Assembly (NCBI GenBank): GCA_043816955.1
Contig: JBDRHL010000070.1
Location: 1 to 5,235, forward strand
DNA length: 5,235 nucleotides
Direction of reading: 5' to 3'
DNA from: JBDRHL01 sp043816955
GTDB taxonomy: Bacteria > Planctomycetota > Phycisphaerae > Sedimentisphaerales > CAYZTY01
The notes below the pieces were generated by a model. That model did no database searches and was not told the DNA's origin. It saw only the letters and a program-made list of their open reading frames with translations. Below are positions 5,136 to 5,235 of this stretch, in pieces. A program made the translations under genes and the position numbers. Positions within the stretch are counted from its first letter, which is position 1. Each line of letters starts with the position of its first letter.

Positions 5136-5235
5136 ATGAACAACTACTACACTCACGCGATTACCCGTTTCTTAAAGGTTCAAAGAGTATTTCCCCGAAT
5201 CTTGGCTGCTTTAATCGAGCGAATTGCTGTAAGCC
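5136..5235 (+). CDS. Possible 5' end of an unknown gene (partial, weak)
   Basis: An ATG at 5136 opens a frame of 33 codons that runs off the right edge, starting MNNYYTHAITRFL and continuing with an amphipathic, Ile/Leu/Arg-rich stretch. No ribosome site is visible; the upstream sequence is AT-rich. The minus strand is also open into the edge in two frames (ending in KAAKIRGNTL or FEPLRNG), so the 3' end of a gene from the other direction is equally possible. I recognise no family. Confidence 0.2.
   Translation, partial: MNNYYTHAITRFLKVQRVFPRILAALIERIAVS

Noticed and set aside
4927..5165. Short repeated words (GCAAACGC, ACGCGATTA) at several places on the right side
   Set aside because: Only 8-9 bases each with no regular spacing, so they do not support a repeat array or CRISPR. 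No CRISPR, tRNA or rRNA was seen anywhere in the window.

Overview
This is a bacterial accessory region with two themes: insertion-sequence (IS) debris, and sugar or polysaccharide metabolism genes broken by an IS. The organism cannot be named from the sequence. A moderate-GC genome, an L-fucose-isomerase-superfamily enzyme, a secreted LamG-like protein and IS701/ISKra4/IS3-type elements together would suit a polysaccharide-degrading member of the Planctomycetota (Phycisphaerae), Lentisphaerota or Kiritimatiellota. That placement is an inference with low confidence.

Layout. Positions 1-109 hold the unrecognised 3' end of an open frame. Positions about 250-531 (minus strand) are a decayed fragment of an ISKra4-type transposase. 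At about 530 it abuts the C-terminal third of an IS3-family transposase on the plus strand (about 530-840). Positions 911-2368 are an intact sugar isomerase of the L-fucose isomerase superfamily. A class II (FBA/GatY-type) aldolase gene overlaps its end, starts at 2346, and is cut at codon 132 by an IS701-family element. The IS spans about 2734-4280, has 19-bp perfect inverted ends, and carries an apparently intact transposase (2823-4214). A 12-bp hairpin covers the transposase ribosome-binding site. On the far side, a secreted LamG-like gene on the minus strand (start 4444) is cut after about 55 codons. Positions 4445-5235 hold no convincing gene, but they contain several dyad symmetries, a near-perfect Shine-Dalgarno sequence feeding a two-codon frame, and a weak open frame running off the right edge.

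How the parts relate. The isomerase and aldolase look like a translationally coupled catabolic pair (aldose to ketose, then retro-aldol cleavage of a phosphorylated ketose). A kinase would be expected but is not in the window. Both genes flanking the IS read into it and both lose their 3' parts. Removing the IS does not join them into one sensible gene. The IS is therefore better read as a rearrangement junction (IS-to-IS recombination, adjacent deletion, or a collapsed-repeat assembly join) than as a simple insertion.

I see no clear new multi-gene system. The points most worth a second look are the mismatched IS flanks, the palindromic TAGTACTA at both IS ends, the transposase hairpin, and the structured non-coding segment to the right.
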